A stretch of 40,495 nt of DNA, taken from assembly GCA_003223975.1 (NCBI GenBank), contig QHXS01000046.1, positions 1-40,495 on the forward strand. The letters run 5' to 3'. How positions within the stretch are numbered: the stretch's first letter is position 1; each line of letters begins with the position of its first letter. This document shows positions 24,364 to 32,858 of the stretch, piece by piece. Source of the stretch: Acidobacteriota bacterium. Its GTDB lineage: Bacteria; Acidobacteriota; Blastocatellia; Pyrinomonadales; Pyrinomonadaceae. Below the pieces are notes generated by a model. It had not been told where the DNA came from, made no database searches, and saw nothing but the letters and a program-made list of their open reading frames with translations. Both the position numbers and the translations under genes were made by a program.

Positions 24364-25653
24364 TTAGGCATAAATGCCCCTCATTCGGGTATCGTAAGCC
24401 ACCCGGTCGATCGCCAACATGTAAGCCGCTGTACGAGTATCGACCTCATGTTTTTCTGCATAATGGCAAAGTTCGTTGAAGCTCGCGACCATTTTTTCTT
24501 CCAGCCGCTGATTCACCTGCGCTTCTGACCAAAAATAGCCCATACGATCCTGAACCCACTCGAAGTACGAGACCGTAACGCCGCCGGCGTTTGCAAGGAT
24601 ATCCGGGATCACGAATATGCCCTTGTCATGCAGTATCTTATCCGCTTTCGGCGTGGTCGGACCGTTAGCCCCTTCGGCCAAGATCTTGCATCGGATCCGA
24701 TCAGCGTTTTCCGAGGTTATCTGATTCTCGGTCGCGCACGGAGCTAAAACGTCGCACTCCAGTTCGAGCAATTCTTTGTTACCTACCTGTTCCGCTTCCG
24801 GAAATCCTTCGAGCGATTTGTTTTTCTGCAAATACTGAAGCACCGCAGGTATATCCAAGCCGTTCGAGTTATATATCCCGTTTCCAATATCCGAGATGGC
24901 AACTATCTTATAACCATGCTGATACATCAATTCCGCGCCGATCCCGCCGACATTTCCCGAACCCTGAACAACAACTGATGTTGTTTCGGGTGTCAATTTA
25001 TATCGTTTGATCGCTTCATTTACGCAAAATAAGACGCCGCGGCCAGTCGCTTCCCTTCGCCCCAGCGAACCGCCTAACGCCACCGGCTTTCCCGTCACAA
25101 CGGCCGTGACGGTATGACGCGCGTGCATTGAGTATGTATCCATGATCCATGCCATGGTCTGCTCGTTCGTGTTCATATCAGGGGCCGGGACGTCCTTGTC
25201 CGGCCCGATGAAGTCGATCAATTCCGCGGTGTATCGGCGCGTAAGCCGCTCAAGTTCGCCGATCGACATCTGCGTCGGATTACAAATGACTCCGCCCTTG
25301 CCGCCGCCAAACGGAACGTTAACCACGGCACATTTCCATGTCATCCATGCCGAAAGGGCTTTCACTTCGTCAAGGGAAACATCCGGCGCATACCTGATCC
25401 CTCCTTTCGCCGGCCCACGAGCGAAATTATGCTGGACTCGAAAACCCTCAAATACCTGAAGGTGGCCGGTGTCCATCCGCACCGGAATATAGACCTTGAT
25501 CTCGCGGCTGGGCACACGCATGACTGCGTAAAGGTCCGGGTCGAGCCCGAGCAACTGGGCCGCACGATCAAAACGCTCGCTCATCGCCTCGAACGGGTTC
25601 TTTTCGTCGCTTCCTTTGAATCGCCGCATTTCGTCGGCCATCGGATTTGCCAT
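24364..25653 (-). CDS. gdhA: Glu/Leu/Phe/Val-type glutamate dehydrogenase
   Basis: This 429-residue protein is of the short hexameric glutamate dehydrogenase class. It shows GPAKGGIRY (81-89), the catalytic-lysine motif PFGGGKGGV (114-122, Lys119), PAPDMNT (156-162) with the catalytic Asp, and the dinucleotide-binding motif [10 protein letters not shown] (228-237). It interconverts glutamate and 2-oxoglutarate plus ammonium in the cytosol; the cofactor (NAD or NADP) cannot be settled by eye. ATG 25653 is preceded by GGAGAG at suitable spacing; an upstream TTG is less likely. It lies 34 bases after larE on the same strand, so the two probably share a transcript. Confidence 0.95.
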   Translation of the reverse strand: MANPMADEMRRFKGSDEKNPFEAMSERFDRAAQLLGLDPDLYAVMRVPSREIKVYIPVRMDTGHLQVFEGFRVQHNFARGPAKGGIRYAPDVSLDEVKALSAWMTWKCAVVNVPFGGGKGGVICNPTQMSIGELERLTRRYTAELIDFIGPDKDVPAPDMNTNEQTMAWIMDTYSMHARHTVTAVVTGKPVALGGSLGRREATGRGVLFCVNEAIKRYKLTPETTSVVVQGSGNVGGIGAELMYQHGYKIVAISDIGNGIYNSNGLDIPAVLQYLQKNKSLEGFPEAEQVGNKELLELECDVLAPCATENQITSENADRIRCKILAEGANGPTTPKADKILHDKGIFVIPDILANAGGVTVSYFEWVQDRMGYFWSEAQVNQRLEEKMVASFNELCHYAEKHEVDTRTAAYMLAIDRVAYDTRMRGIYA

Positions 25654-25687
25654 CTTTAGTCTCTCCAAAAAACTGCGTATATCGGTG

Positions 25688-26533
25688 TTAGTTCATTGAA
25701 CCGCTTCGAAAACCATCAAGGTCGAGCGTGACGTGTTTGAAGCCCAGGCTTTTAAGCCTCTCGCTCGTTGCGTCGAACAAAGTGCCGTCAAATATTTTCG
25801 ACATTTCATTTTTTGAGATCTCGATCCGCGCCAGGTCACCATGAGCTCGTACCCGAAATTCACGAAAGCCGTTGGTTCGTAAAAACTCCTCGGCCCGCTC
25901 GATCTGGCCAAGACGTTCGATCGTAACGGGAACGCCGTAAGCGATGCGAGATGAAAGGCATGGGCTCGCGGGCTTGTCCCATGTCTCAAGACCAAGCCCA
26001 GCGCTTAGTTCGCGGATGTTTTGTTTTGTGAAGCCTAGCTCCGCCAGCGGGCGACGTATCCCGTTCTCAGCTGCCGCCGTCATACCGGGCCGAATATCGC
26101 TCAGATCCTCCGAGTTCGTTCCGTCAACTACTACATCGATACCTAATTCGTCCGCCAAAGCGCGCAGCCGACCGAACAATTCCGATTTGCAGAAATAGCA
26201 GCGGTCCTTCTTATTCGCTTGATAATTCGGATCGGCCATTTCGTTGGTGTCTATCTGGCGAAAGTTTAATCGGAGATCGTTGGCAACACGAGTTGCTTGT
26301 TCTCGCTGCTCTGCCGAGACACTCGGTGAAACGCCGAGAACACAAACCGCGTGCGATCCAAGTTCTTCATTTGCAATAGCGGCAAGGTAGGTGCTATCGA
26401 CGCCGCCTGAATAGGCGACCAACACCTTTCCGTACGAACGCATCAAATCGCGCAGGCTCTGTTCATTACAGGTTACGTCCGGATCAGCCGCAAATGCAGT
26501 TGGGTTCGAATTGGCGAAGGGCATCGAGGTCAT
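25688..26533 (-). CDS. larE: LarE-type ATP-dependent sacrificial sulfur transferase
   Basis: This 281-residue protein has the PP-loop SGGVDS (42-47), an early CYFCK (112-116), [14 protein letters not shown] (138-150) and the conserved [11 protein letters not shown] (190-200) with Cys192 at the position of the sacrificial cysteine of LarE. LarE activates the carboxylates of a nicotinic acid mononucleotide derivative and donates sulfur while making the nickel-pincer cofactor of lactate racemase and related enzymes. larA, larB and larC are not in this window, so the target enzyme is unknown. ATG 26533 follows a GGAA at workable distance; 26524 is an alternative. It is divergent from the TPR gene and upstream of gdhA. 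Confidence 0.87.
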   Translation of the reverse strand: MTSMPFANSNPTAFAADPDVTCNEQSLRDLMRSYGKVLVAYSGGVDSTYLAAIANEELGSHAVCVLGVSPSVSAEQREQATRVANDLRLNFRQIDTNEMADPNYQANKKDRCYFCKSELFGRLRALADELGIDVVVDGTNSEDLSDIRPGMTAAAENGIRRPLAELGFTKQNIRELSAGLGLETWDKPASPCLSSRIAYGVPVTIERLGQIERAEEFLRTNGFREFRVRAHGDLARIEISKNEMSKIFDGTLFDATSERLKSLGFKHVTLDLDGFRSGSMN

Positions 26534-26640
26534 CAATTGATTCCGCAAACTTAGAATCTTAACCGAGCAAAAAGTATGACGCAAACGATTGCCCGACAAA
26601 TGCAGATACTGTAATTTGTGTTGTGTCGCTCGATCACAAA

Positions 26641-28065
26641 ATGAAACTCAGAACTACCTCAGTTCTCCCAACTTTGTTACTCCTGGTAATGAGCTTTTGC
26701 GCCGTTCCAGGAGTCCCTGCGCAGGACGAAAACGGCAACGAGGGCGAGGCGATCGCTTTTTTCAATCAAGGACAAGATGCTCATGAAAAAGGCGACCTGA
26801 AGGCCGCGATCGGCCTTTACGAAAAAGCGATCAAGTTGCTGCCGGAATTTCCCGAGGCCGAGCTTCAACGCGGCCGCGCATTCGTGTCGCTGGGCGATCT
26901 CGCAACAGCAGAAACGGCCTTTCGCAGAGCAGTAGCACTTCGCGAGGATTGGTCGCTTGCACTCGCGGATCTCGGTTCCCTGCTCGTACGACGCGGCAAG
27001 TTTGATGAAGCGCGAACGACTCTGAAAAAGGCGATCGAGGTCGACGCCGATAGCACGCCTGCATACGTCGGTATGTCATGGTTGCTCGTAAAGACAAAGG
27101 CGTCGGAGGCCGAGTTGCGGGAAATGCACAAAAAGATCTCTTTCATGGCTTCGTCAGCTATGCCGATCTCATCAGTTTGGGCATCCAAAGCGATACTTGA
27201 AAATGCGTTGGACGATAAAAGGGCGGCCGTCAATTCTGCTGGAAAAGCCCTTGAGATCGATCCGAAGAACATTTCAATGCTCGCGTTTCTCGCATCTGTT
27301 TCGCTTGAGAACAACGACCCGGCAAAAGCGGCAGACAGTATCAAAAGGATCGAGGCCGCTGAGCCCACTGCAGAGGAACTTCCGGCCTTAAAAACTCGAC
27401 TCCTCGTCGCGAACAATAAGGTGGACGAAGCGTTAAAACTGATCGAATCGGTCCCTAACCCTGGCGCGGATCTTCTTGAGCTCAAATCGAAGATCGTCGC
27501 CGCCCGGACCGTCGATATCCCGACCCTTGAAAAACAATTGGCGGCCGAACCGAAGAATGTAGTTGCATTAAGCCGCTTGTGCTCGCTGCTTCGGACGACA
27601 GAACCGCTGCGTGCAATGGAATTCTGCCGCCGGGCTTCTGAGATCGAGCCGAACAACATCGAACATGCGATCGGATACGGTGCGGCAATGCTGCAGGCAA
27701 AACAGTATTTACCGGCAGTCGGTTTGTTCCAGAAGCTCACGGCCGCCGCCCCGGAAAATTTCACGGTGCGAGCGAATTTAGCTACTGCGCTTTTCCAACT
27801 TAAGCGTTACAATGAAGCGAAGGTTCAATTTACCTGGCTCGTTGAAAAGCAGCCATCCAACGTCGCCGCGTATTTTTTTCTTGCGATCTCGCACGATGAG
27901 CTTCGCGAGTACGGCGATGCGATGGCTAATTACCAGGCCTTCTTAAGGCTCGCCGATCCGAAGTTAAACCAGCTTGAGATCGACAAAGTGAATCTTCGAC
28001 TGCCGACTTTGCAGAAACAGCTTGATACGGGAAAAGGACAAAAGGGTGCAAAGAAGAAAAGTTAG
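26641..28065 (+). CDS. Exported TPR-repeat protein
   Basis: This 474-residue protein has a signal peptide (MKLRTTSVLPTLLLLVMSFC, cleavage near VPAQ) followed by about 9-10 TPR-like helix pairs over most of its length. The repeats are clearest in FFNQGQDAHEKGDLKAAIGL, PEAELQRGRAFVSLGDLATA and YFFLAISHDELREYGDAMAN. The tail is Lys-rich (GKGQKGAKKKS). It is probably a periplasmic or membrane-facing scaffold; no catalytic domain is seen. ATG 26641 is used because the signal peptide starts there. It overlaps the next gene by 20 bases, and together with it and the one after forms a three-gene set of exported proteins. Confidence 0.8.
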   Translation: MKLRTTSVLPTLLLLVMSFCAVPGVPAQDENGNEGEAIAFFNQGQDAHEKGDLKAAIGLYEKAIKLLPEFPEAELQRGRAFVSLGDLATAETAFRRAVALREDWSLALADLGSLLVRRGKFDEARTTLKKAIEVDADSTPAYVGMSWLLVKTKASEAELREMHKKISFMASSAMPISSVWASKAILENALDDKRAAVNSAGKALEIDPKNISMLAFLASVSLENNDPAKAADSIKRIEAAEPTAEELPALKTRLLVANNKVDEALKLIESVPNPGADLLELKSKIVAARTVDIPTLEKQLAAEPKNVVALSRLCSLLRTTEPLRAMEFCRRASEIEPNNIEHAIGYGAAMLQAKQYLPAVGLFQKLTAAAPENFTVRANLATALFQLKRYNEAKVQFTWLVEKQPSNVAAYFFLAISHDELREYGDAMANYQAFLRLADPKLNQLEIDKVNLRLPTLQKQLDTGKGQKGAKKKS

Positions 28066-28597
28066 TTCGATAAGCTATTGCTTGGCCCTCCAATCGACCT
28101 TTGTCCTGCTGTTCCTATTTTCGATCGCTTACACTGCAAATGCGCAAGTTCAAATGCCGCCGGATGCTGCGCCGCCGCCGCTAAAAATAATTTCGAAAGC
28201 AGAAAAAGAGCAGCTTGCTGCGGCCAGAGAAGTGAAGGAAAGAACCAAGCTTTCTCTGGTGTTGATGGACGCACGGGTAAAGGTTGCCGAACAGTACCTT
28301 CCGCAGGAACAGTATGAAATGGTCTTTCGCGAACTCGGCGGTTTTCATGCATTGGTGATCGACGCGTTGGAGTATCTTGCAAAGTCGGATACGAATCGCG
28401 ACAAGGTTCTCGACAACTTCAAGCGATTCGAGATCGGTTTGCGCACATTCACTTTGCGGCTCGAGTTGATCCATCGGGAGATGCCGCCGCAGCGTGAGTA
28501 CTATCTTCGAATTCTTATGCGCGAGATCCGTGATGCCCGCGCGAAAGCCATGGAGCCACTTTTTGGCGAGATCGGCACCAAGCATACATCGCCGTAA
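28046..28597 (+). CDS. Exported protein of unknown function
   Basis: This 183-residue protein begins at GTG 28046 with a strong signal peptide (MQRRKVSSISYCLALQSTFV..., ending in YTANAQ), then a Pro-rich stretch and a long mostly helical domain rich in charged residues (KAEKEQLAAAREVKERTKL, MPPQREYYLRILMREIRDAR). I recognise no family. It overlaps the 3' end of the TPR gene by 20 bases, and the third gene follows after a 2-base gap, so the three are almost certainly one transcription unit. The start is uncertain because the ribosome-binding site is poor. Confidence 0.6.
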   Translation: MQRRKVSSISYCLALQSTFVLLFLFSIAYTANAQVQMPPDAAPPPLKIISKAEKEQLAAAREVKERTKLSLVLMDARVKVAEQYLPQEQYEMVFRELGGFHALVIDALEYLAKSDTNRDKVLDNFKRFEIGLRTFTLRLELIHREMPPQREYYLRILMREIRDARAKAMEPLFGEIGTKHTSP

Positions 28598-28599
28598 TT

Positions 28600-29133
28600 A
28601 TGAAAATCAGCTTGTTTGCTCTCTTTTTGACCGCGTTTTTTCTGGTCGGTCCAAGTTCCGCCCAGAAGCGCGACTACATGACGCCCGCCGAAGCAGATAT
28701 CGTCCGAAACAATCAGGAGATAGACGCGCGCATTTCAGTCTTGTCGTACATGATCGACCGCCGATTCGCGGCAATGGGAATAAAAAGCGGCGGTTCCAAA
28801 CCACCGAAAAGCCTGGAAGGTGATGATGACTGGACCGTCGAACCTACCGGCGCGAAGGCGGAGCTTCTCTCCGATATCCATTTTCTGCTAGAGAAGGCGA
28901 TCGATGACATCGACAATCTTGCAGGACATTTACCCGAGAAGGCCAAAGAGGAAAGGCAAGGGGTGAACGTCTTTAACAAAGCGGTTAAGTCGCTCAATGC
29001 TTCGGCAAAACGATGGCTTCCCTTTCTTAAAAAAGAGGTCGAATCGCCATCGGATGACAAAACTTACTCGGCCGCCGCGGCCTCACTTGAGTTCTGCGAA
29101 CAAATAATCGACGCGGCTTCAAAGCTAAAGTAA
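28600..29133 (+). CDS. Exported helical protein of unknown function
   Basis: This 177-residue protein has a signal peptide (MKISLFALFLTAFFLVGPSS, cleavage after SAQ). A helical domain follows, with NNQEIDARISVLSYMIDRRF and KAIDDIDNLAGHLPEKAKEE, resembling the preceding protein in general character (exported, helical, no Cys pairs) but not in sequence. I recognise no domain. It is the last gene of the TPR operon; the 80 bases to gcvT hold a 12-base palindrome TTCGGATCCGAA (29165-29176) and the candidate gcvT promoter. Confidence 0.6.
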   Translation: MKISLFALFLTAFFLVGPSSAQKRDYMTPAEADIVRNNQEIDARISVLSYMIDRRFAAMGIKSGGSKPPKSLEGDDDWTVEPTGAKAELLSDIHFLLEKAIDDIDNLAGHLPEKAKEERQGVNVFNKAVKSLNASAKRWLPFLKKEVESPSDDKTYSAAAASLEFCEQIIDAASKLK

Positions 29134-29177
29134 TTTCTTCCAATCACCTAGGAAACTGCAACAATTCGGATCCGAAC

Positions 29178-29206
29178 TTGAGCGCCTTTCGGCGCTCGAT
29201 TACATT
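29178..29206 (+). promoter_or_regulatory. Candidate promoter of gcvT with a hairpin spanning the spacer
   Basis: TTGAGC (29178-29183) and TACATT (29201-29206) are 17 bases apart. A perfect inverted repeat GAGCGCC/GGCGCTC (29180-29197) lies across the -35 and the spacer. The expected start site is about at the gcvT ATG (29213), which would make the message leaderless; indeed no Shine-Dalgarno precedes gcvT. The palindrome could be an operator or a terminator remnant of the upstream operon. Confidence 0.45.
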
Positions 29207-29212
29207 AGCTAT

Positions 29213-30316
29213 ATGTCGGAAACCTTGAAGAAGACGCCGCTGAATGCCGCGCATCGTGCGCTTGGCGGAAAAATGGTCGATTTCGGCGGCTGGGACATGC
29301 CGGTCCAGTATCCGGCCGGCGTCATCGAAGAACACATGGCGACCCGCACACGCGCCGGGTTGTTTGACGTTTCGCATATGGGCGAGATCTGGGTTGAAGG
29401 ACCGGATGCCATCGAATTCGTTAACGGCATCACGACAAACGACGTCACCAAACTTGTTGACGGCCAAGCCCATTATTCGGCACTCACCAACGAACATGGA
29501 GGTGTCGTGGACGATCTGCTTGTATATCGTTTCGGACCGGACAATCTCTTGCTGGTTGTGAACGCTGGAACGACGGAGAAGGATTGGTCCTGGATCACCT
29601 CACACAGGAAGGACGAAGATGTCACGCTTGCGAACGCTAGCCCTGAATACTGCCAGATCGCGATCCAAGGGCCGAAAGCGATCGGGATCTTGCAGCAATT
29701 GACGGAGACCGAGCTTGAGCCGATCAAGTATTACCATTTTACGACCGGAAAGGTTGACGGCGTCGAGGCGATCATTTCGCGGACCGGGTACACGGGCGAA
29801 GATGGCTTTGAAGTCTACGCCGATGCAAAATTCGCCGAGCAGCTTTGGAATAAAATGCTTGAGACCGGGAAGGACGAGGGCATACTTCCCTCCGGGCTGG
29901 CGGCGCGGAACACTTTGCGGCTTGAGTCGGCGATGTCGCTGTATGGTCATGAGCTTGGCGACGACATTTCGACATTCGAGGCAAATCTTGGCTGGATCAC
30001 AAAAATGGACAAGCCCGAATTTGTCGGCAAAGGCGCCTTGGCAGAACTAAAGACTGCCGGCTTGAAACGAAAGCTCGTAGGTTTTGAGATGAAAGAACCC
30101 GGCATTGCCCGAGACGAGTTTGATGTTTACGTGAACGATGAAAAAGTCGGTGTCGTTACTTCCGGCTCTCCAGCACCGTTCCTTAAAAAGAACATCGGCC
30201 TCGCATTCGTCCCGCCGGAATTTGCAAAAATCGGGCAGGAAATTAGAATTGATGTAAGAGGCAAAAAGCTTTTGGCCGAGATCGTCCCGACGCCGTTTTA
30301 CAAGCGTCCGAAGTAA
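29213..30316 (+). CDS. gcvT: Aminomethyltransferase, T protein of the glycine cleavage system
   Basis: This 367-residue protein has the family-typical N-terminus SETLKKTPLNAAHRALGGKM, then VDFGGWDMPVQY, FDVSHMGEI (48-56 region), and the folate-site SRTGYTGEDGFEVY. It transfers the aminomethyl carbon from the lipoyl arm of GcvH to tetrahydrofolate, giving methylene-THF and ammonia. ATG 29213 is fixed by the N-terminal match; there is no Shine-Dalgarno, and a -10-like TACATT sits 6 bases upstream. The gene leads a run with gcvH, gcvPA and gcvPB interrupted by small genes. Confidence 0.96.
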   Translation: MSETLKKTPLNAAHRALGGKMVDFGGWDMPVQYPAGVIEEHMATRTRAGLFDVSHMGEIWVEGPDAIEFVNGITTNDVTKLVDGQAHYSALTNEHGGVVDDLLVYRFGPDNLLLVVNAGTTEKDWSWITSHRKDEDVTLANASPEYCQIAIQGPKAIGILQQLTETELEPIKYYHFTTGKVDGVEAIISRTGYTGEDGFEVYADAKFAEQLWNKMLETGKDEGILPSGLAARNTLRLESAMSLYGHELGDDISTFEANLGWITKMDKPEFVGKGALAELKTAGLKRKLVGFEMKEPGIARDEFDVYVNDEKVGVVTSGSPAPFLKKNIGLAFVPPEFAKIGQEIRIDVRGKKLLAEIVPTPFYKRPK

Positions 30317-30318
30317 CG

Positions 30319-30549
30319 ATGGATGACGCTTTACCCTGTGCGAAGTGCGGCGGCAAACTGCGGCGCGGATTTATTGCCGAACGAAGCGAGCATTTCACGA
30401 TGATCGCCCGCTGGATCGACGGCGAGCCGGTGAATGCAGAGCTTTTTGGAATCAAGGGTACGAACGTTGACGTTCGCAACCGAAACCAATTTCCAGTGCG
30501 GTCGCTTCGCTGCGACCAATGCGGTTTTCTAGAGCTCTACGCAATTTAG
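30319..30549 (+). CDS. Small zinc-ribbon protein (DUF6487-like)
   Basis: This 76-residue protein has two CxxC knuckles, Cys7/Cys10 (CAKC) and Cys65/Cys68 (CDQC), bracketing a beta-rich middle (ARWIDGEPVNAELFG). This spacing is typical of small zinc-ribbon domains of the DUF6487 kind. Function is unknown. It starts 2 bases after gcvT and its stop lies 20 bases before gcvH, so it is embedded in the glycine cleavage operon. Confidence 0.75.
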   Translation: MDDALPCAKCGGKLRRGFIAERSEHFTMIARWIDGEPVNAELFGIKGTNVDVRNRNQFPVRSLRCDQCGFLELYAI

Positions 30550-30569
30550 ACCCTGAGATCACATTTTAT

Positions 30570-30959
30570 ATGTCCAACATCCCTGAGAATTTACGTTACA
30601 GCAAAGACCACGAATGGATCTTGGCTGACGGTGAAAACGCGACCATCGGAATTACCGATTACGCGCAGCATAGTCTTGGCGACGTCGTCTATATCGACAT
30701 GCCGAGAGTAGGCGACAAGTTCGGCGCGCACGAAGCATTCGGTTCGGTCGAGTCGGTCAAAGCGGTGTCCGAGGTTTTCACACCGATCGCCGGCGAGATC
30801 ACAGAGGTAAACAATGGCCTCAACGATACGCCCGAAAAAGTGAACAGCGACCCTTACGGCGACGGCTGGTTCATAAAGATCAAAATGGAAAACCCGAACG
30901 GCGTCGATGCGATGCTTTCGTCCGAAGAATACGACGAATACCTTTCGACAATAGGTTAA
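30570..30959 (+). CDS. gcvH: Glycine cleavage system H protein
   Basis: This 129-residue protein matches GcvH in length. NLRYSKDHEWI (8-18) opens the lipoyl domain; the lipoylation site is Lys64 in GSVESVKAVSE (59-69), followed by VNSDPYGDGWFIKI near the end. It carries the aminomethyl intermediate between P, T and L proteins. ATG 30570 fits the family; an upstream start would lie in the zinc-ribbon gene. No glycine riboswitch-like sequence is visible upstream. A repeat hairpin begins 3 bases after the stop. Confidence 0.96.
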   Translation: MSNIPENLRYSKDHEWILADGENATIGITDYAQHSLGDVVYIDMPRVGDKFGAHEAFGSVESVKAVSEVFTPIAGEITEVNNGLNDTPEKVNSDPYGDGWFIKIKMENPNGVDAMLSSEEYDEYLSTIG

Positions 30960-30962
30960 TGC

Positions 30963-31028
30963 AAAATGCACAGTGCACAATTCGGAGCGTTTTCGAATAT
31001 GCATTGTGCATTCTTCATTGTGCACTTT
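30963..31028. repeat. Self-complementary heptad-repeat spacer (ATGCACA type)
   Basis: ATGCACA and GTGCACA units at 30963-30984 are answered by an inverted, slightly longer block (30994-31027) with TGCATTGTGCA and TTCATTGTGCAC. The arms close through CGAAT/ATTCG around a short loop. The element fills the gcvH-gcvPA spacer and ends 12 bases before the gcvPA ATG. The architecture equals the repeats at 2084, 7039 and 34197, with a different word. Confidence 0.75.
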
Positions 31029-31039
31029 GAATTGATCAA

Positions 31040-32374
31040 ATGAGATATATTCCTAATTCGCCCGATGAACGCGCAGAAATGCTCGAATCTATCGGGCTTT
31101 CAAGCGCTGATGAGCTTTTTCGCTCGATACCTGCCGATGTTCAACTCGGACGGAAGCTAAACGTAACTGATCCGCTCGCCGAGCCAGAAGTGATCGCTGC
31201 GTTGGAAGAAATGGCGGCCAAGAATACTGCGGCGACGAAGCCGTCGTTTCTCGGCGCGGGTGTTTATTCGCATTATTCGCCGACGATCGTCGATCATTTG
31301 ATCCAGAGGTCAGAGTTCTTTACCTCTTATACCCCATATCAACCGGAGATCTCGCAGGGAACACTCCAATATATATTCGAGTTCCAAACCTTGATCTGCC
31401 AATTGACCGGAATGGAGGTCGCGAACGCCTCGATGTACGACGGCTCTACCGCAATGGCCGAGGCGTACCTGATGGCTCAGCGAGTGACGCGACGGAACAA
31501 GATAGTGGTTGCTGCGTCGGTGCACCCGGAGTATCGCGCAGTCGCTCGAACATATACGCAGCATGGTGAAGCCGATATCGTCGAGATCGATTTTGATGAA
31601 ACGACGGGACGACTCAGTAACCTTTCCGCGCTTGATGATACGACCGCGGCCCTGGTAGTTCAGTCGCCGAATTTCTTCGGCTGTATCGAGGATTTGAAAT
31701 CGCTAGCCGATGCGGCGCATGCGGTTGGAGCGTTACTTGTCGTTGTTGTAACGGAATCGATCTCGCTTGGTTTGTTGAGATCTCCGGGAGCATGCGGGGC
31801 GGACATCGTTGTTGGCGAAGGGCAATCCTTCGGCATCCCGATGAGTTTCGGCGGCCCGCACGTCGGACTTTTTGCAACTCAGGAAAAGTTTGTTCGGCAG
31901 ATGCCCGGACGCCTTTGCGGCGTGGCCTACGACAAGAATGGAAATCGCGGATTCGTGCTCACCTTATCGACGCGCGAGCAGCATATCCGCCGCGAAAAAG
32001 CGACGTCGAACATCTGCACGAATCAGGGCCTGATCGCCCTTGCTGCAACCATTTACATGGAAGCGATGGGTAAACAAGGGTTGCAGGAAGTGGCCGAGCA
32101 GAACGCGCAGAAAGCCGCTTATGCAAAGCAAAAGATCGCGGCCATCGAAGGATTCTCGATCCCGTTTTCAGGGCCGACCTTCAACGAGTTTGTGGTCCGC
32201 GCTTTAAGACCCGCGGCCGACGTTTTGGAGAAACTTCGAATGGACAACGGCATTATTGGTGGGCTGGCTTTGTCGAAGTATTACGAGAGGCAAGACACCG
32301 ACTTTTTGGTTTGCGTGACGGAGACGAGCACGAAGACCAAGATCGACGATTTAGTTAACGCTTTATCAAAATAA
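31040..32374 (+). CDS. gcvPA: Glycine dehydrogenase (decarboxylating) subunit 1
   Basis: This 444-residue protein is the N-terminal half-type P protein. It begins MRYIPNSPDERAEMLESIGL, as in split P proteins, and contains TSYTPYQPEISQGTLQYIFE, SMYDGSTAMAEA (about 133-144) and GEGQSFGIPMSFGGPH. With GcvPB it forms the PLP-dependent decarboxylase of the glycine cleavage system. The two genes are separated here by three tiny genes and an aminotransferase-like gene. No Shine-Dalgarno is obvious before ATG 31040; translation may depend on the repeat spacer just upstream. Confidence 0.96.
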   Translation: MRYIPNSPDERAEMLESIGLSSADELFRSIPADVQLGRKLNVTDPLAEPEVIAALEEMAAKNTAATKPSFLGAGVYSHYSPTIVDHLIQRSEFFTSYTPYQPEISQGTLQYIFEFQTLICQLTGMEVANASMYDGSTAMAEAYLMAQRVTRRNKIVVAASVHPEYRAVARTYTQHGEADIVEIDFDETTGRLSNLSALDDTTAALVVQSPNFFGCIEDLKSLADAAHAVGALLVVVVTESISLGLLRSPGACGADIVVGEGQSFGIPMSFGGPHVGLFATQEKFVRQMPGRLCGVAYDKNGNRGFVLTLSTREQHIRREKATSNICTNQGLIALAATIYMEAMGKQGLQEVAEQNAQKAAYAKQKIAAIEGFSIPFSGPTFNEFVVRALRPAADVLEKLRMDNGIIGGLALSKYYERQDTDFLVCVTETSTKTKIDDLVNALSK

Positions 32375-32375
32375 A

Positions 32376-32579
32376 ATGGCGGGTGATTTCAGCCTATACG
32401 AGTTCACAAAATCACTTTCGCTCGTAGGTTGGGTCGCGGTGATCCTTGTCATGATCGGCGTGATATACGTGATCGCCAAAGGCACTGAATTGCTTGTAAC
32501 CAAACGCTGCCCGTTTTGCGAAAAACGCATACCGAAGCGCTTGAGCGTGTGCAGTTTTTGTAAGAAAGCAGTTGGATAA
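32376..32579 (+). CDS. Small membrane protein with zinc-ribbon tail, 67 aa
   Basis: One transmembrane helix (about 14-35, SLVGWVAVILVMIGVIYVIA) is followed by a compact zinc-ribbon with Cys45, Cys48, Cys59 and Cys62 (CPFC...CSFC). It starts one base after the gcvPA stop. No function is known. It heads a set of three consecutive very small membrane proteins between gcvPA and the Tat-exported aminotransferase. Confidence 0.7.
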   Translation: MAGDFSLYEFTKSLSLVGWVAVILVMIGVIYVIAKGTELLVTKRCPFCEKRIPKRLSVCSFCKKAVG

Positions 32580-32591
32580 TAGCGATTAGAA

Positions 32592-32744
32592 ATGAGGTAT
32601 TTGTTCGAATATGGAGAATTCCTCATCTGCTTCGCCCCGGTGTTTTTGATGATCGCGTTCATTTTCGCCGCTCTGGTGTGGAACAACATGCCCTCGAGAG
32701 AGAAGAAAAAAGGAACTGGCGAAGTTGAAAAGAATGAGGAATGA
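32592..32744 (+). CDS. Single-pass membrane microprotein, 50 aa
   Basis: This 50-codon frame encodes MRYLFEYGEFLICFAPVFLM followed by IAFIFAALVW and a charged tail (SREKKKGTGEVEKNEE). The helix is shared with the next gene: EFLICFAPVFLMIA here and EILLCIVPVFLLIA there, so the two are probably a tandem duplication. Its stop overlaps the next start as ATGA (32741-32744). Function unknown. Confidence 0.6.
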   Translation: MRYLFEYGEFLICFAPVFLMIAFIFAALVWNNMPSREKKKGTGEVEKNEE

Positions 32745-32857
32745 TATTCGGCTCGTCGGAAATTTTGCTTTGTATCGTACCGGTATTTCTCTTGATCGCG
32801 GTGATCGGTATCTGGCTTTGGCTGCAGAACAGAGATAGTAAGAACGGAGGAAACTGA
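32741..32857 (+). CDS. Single-pass membrane microprotein, 38 aa, paralogue of the preceding one
   Basis: The 38-codon frame starts in the ATGA overlap and encodes MIFGSSEILLCIVPVFLLIA followed by VIGIWLWLQN and a short polar tail. It shares the E-(F/I)-L-x-C-x-x-PVFL-x-IA core with the gene before it. A GGAGG within its 3' end (32846-32850) serves as the ribosome-binding site of the next gene, whose GTG follows one base after the stop. Function unknown. Confidence 0.55.
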   Translation: MIFGSSEILLCIVPVFLLIAVIGIWLWLQNRDSKNGGN

Positions 32858-32858
32858 C

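Noticed and set aside
26865..27764. 299-codon minus-strand frame opposite the TPR gene
   Set aside because: Ser/Ala-rich mirror of the TPR coding frame with no start signals; the TPR frame has a signal peptide and repeats.
29134..29212. Glycine riboswitch upstream of gcvT
   Set aside because: The spacer is only about 80 bases and lacks the paired glycine-aptamer pattern; only a palindrome and promoter-like boxes are seen.
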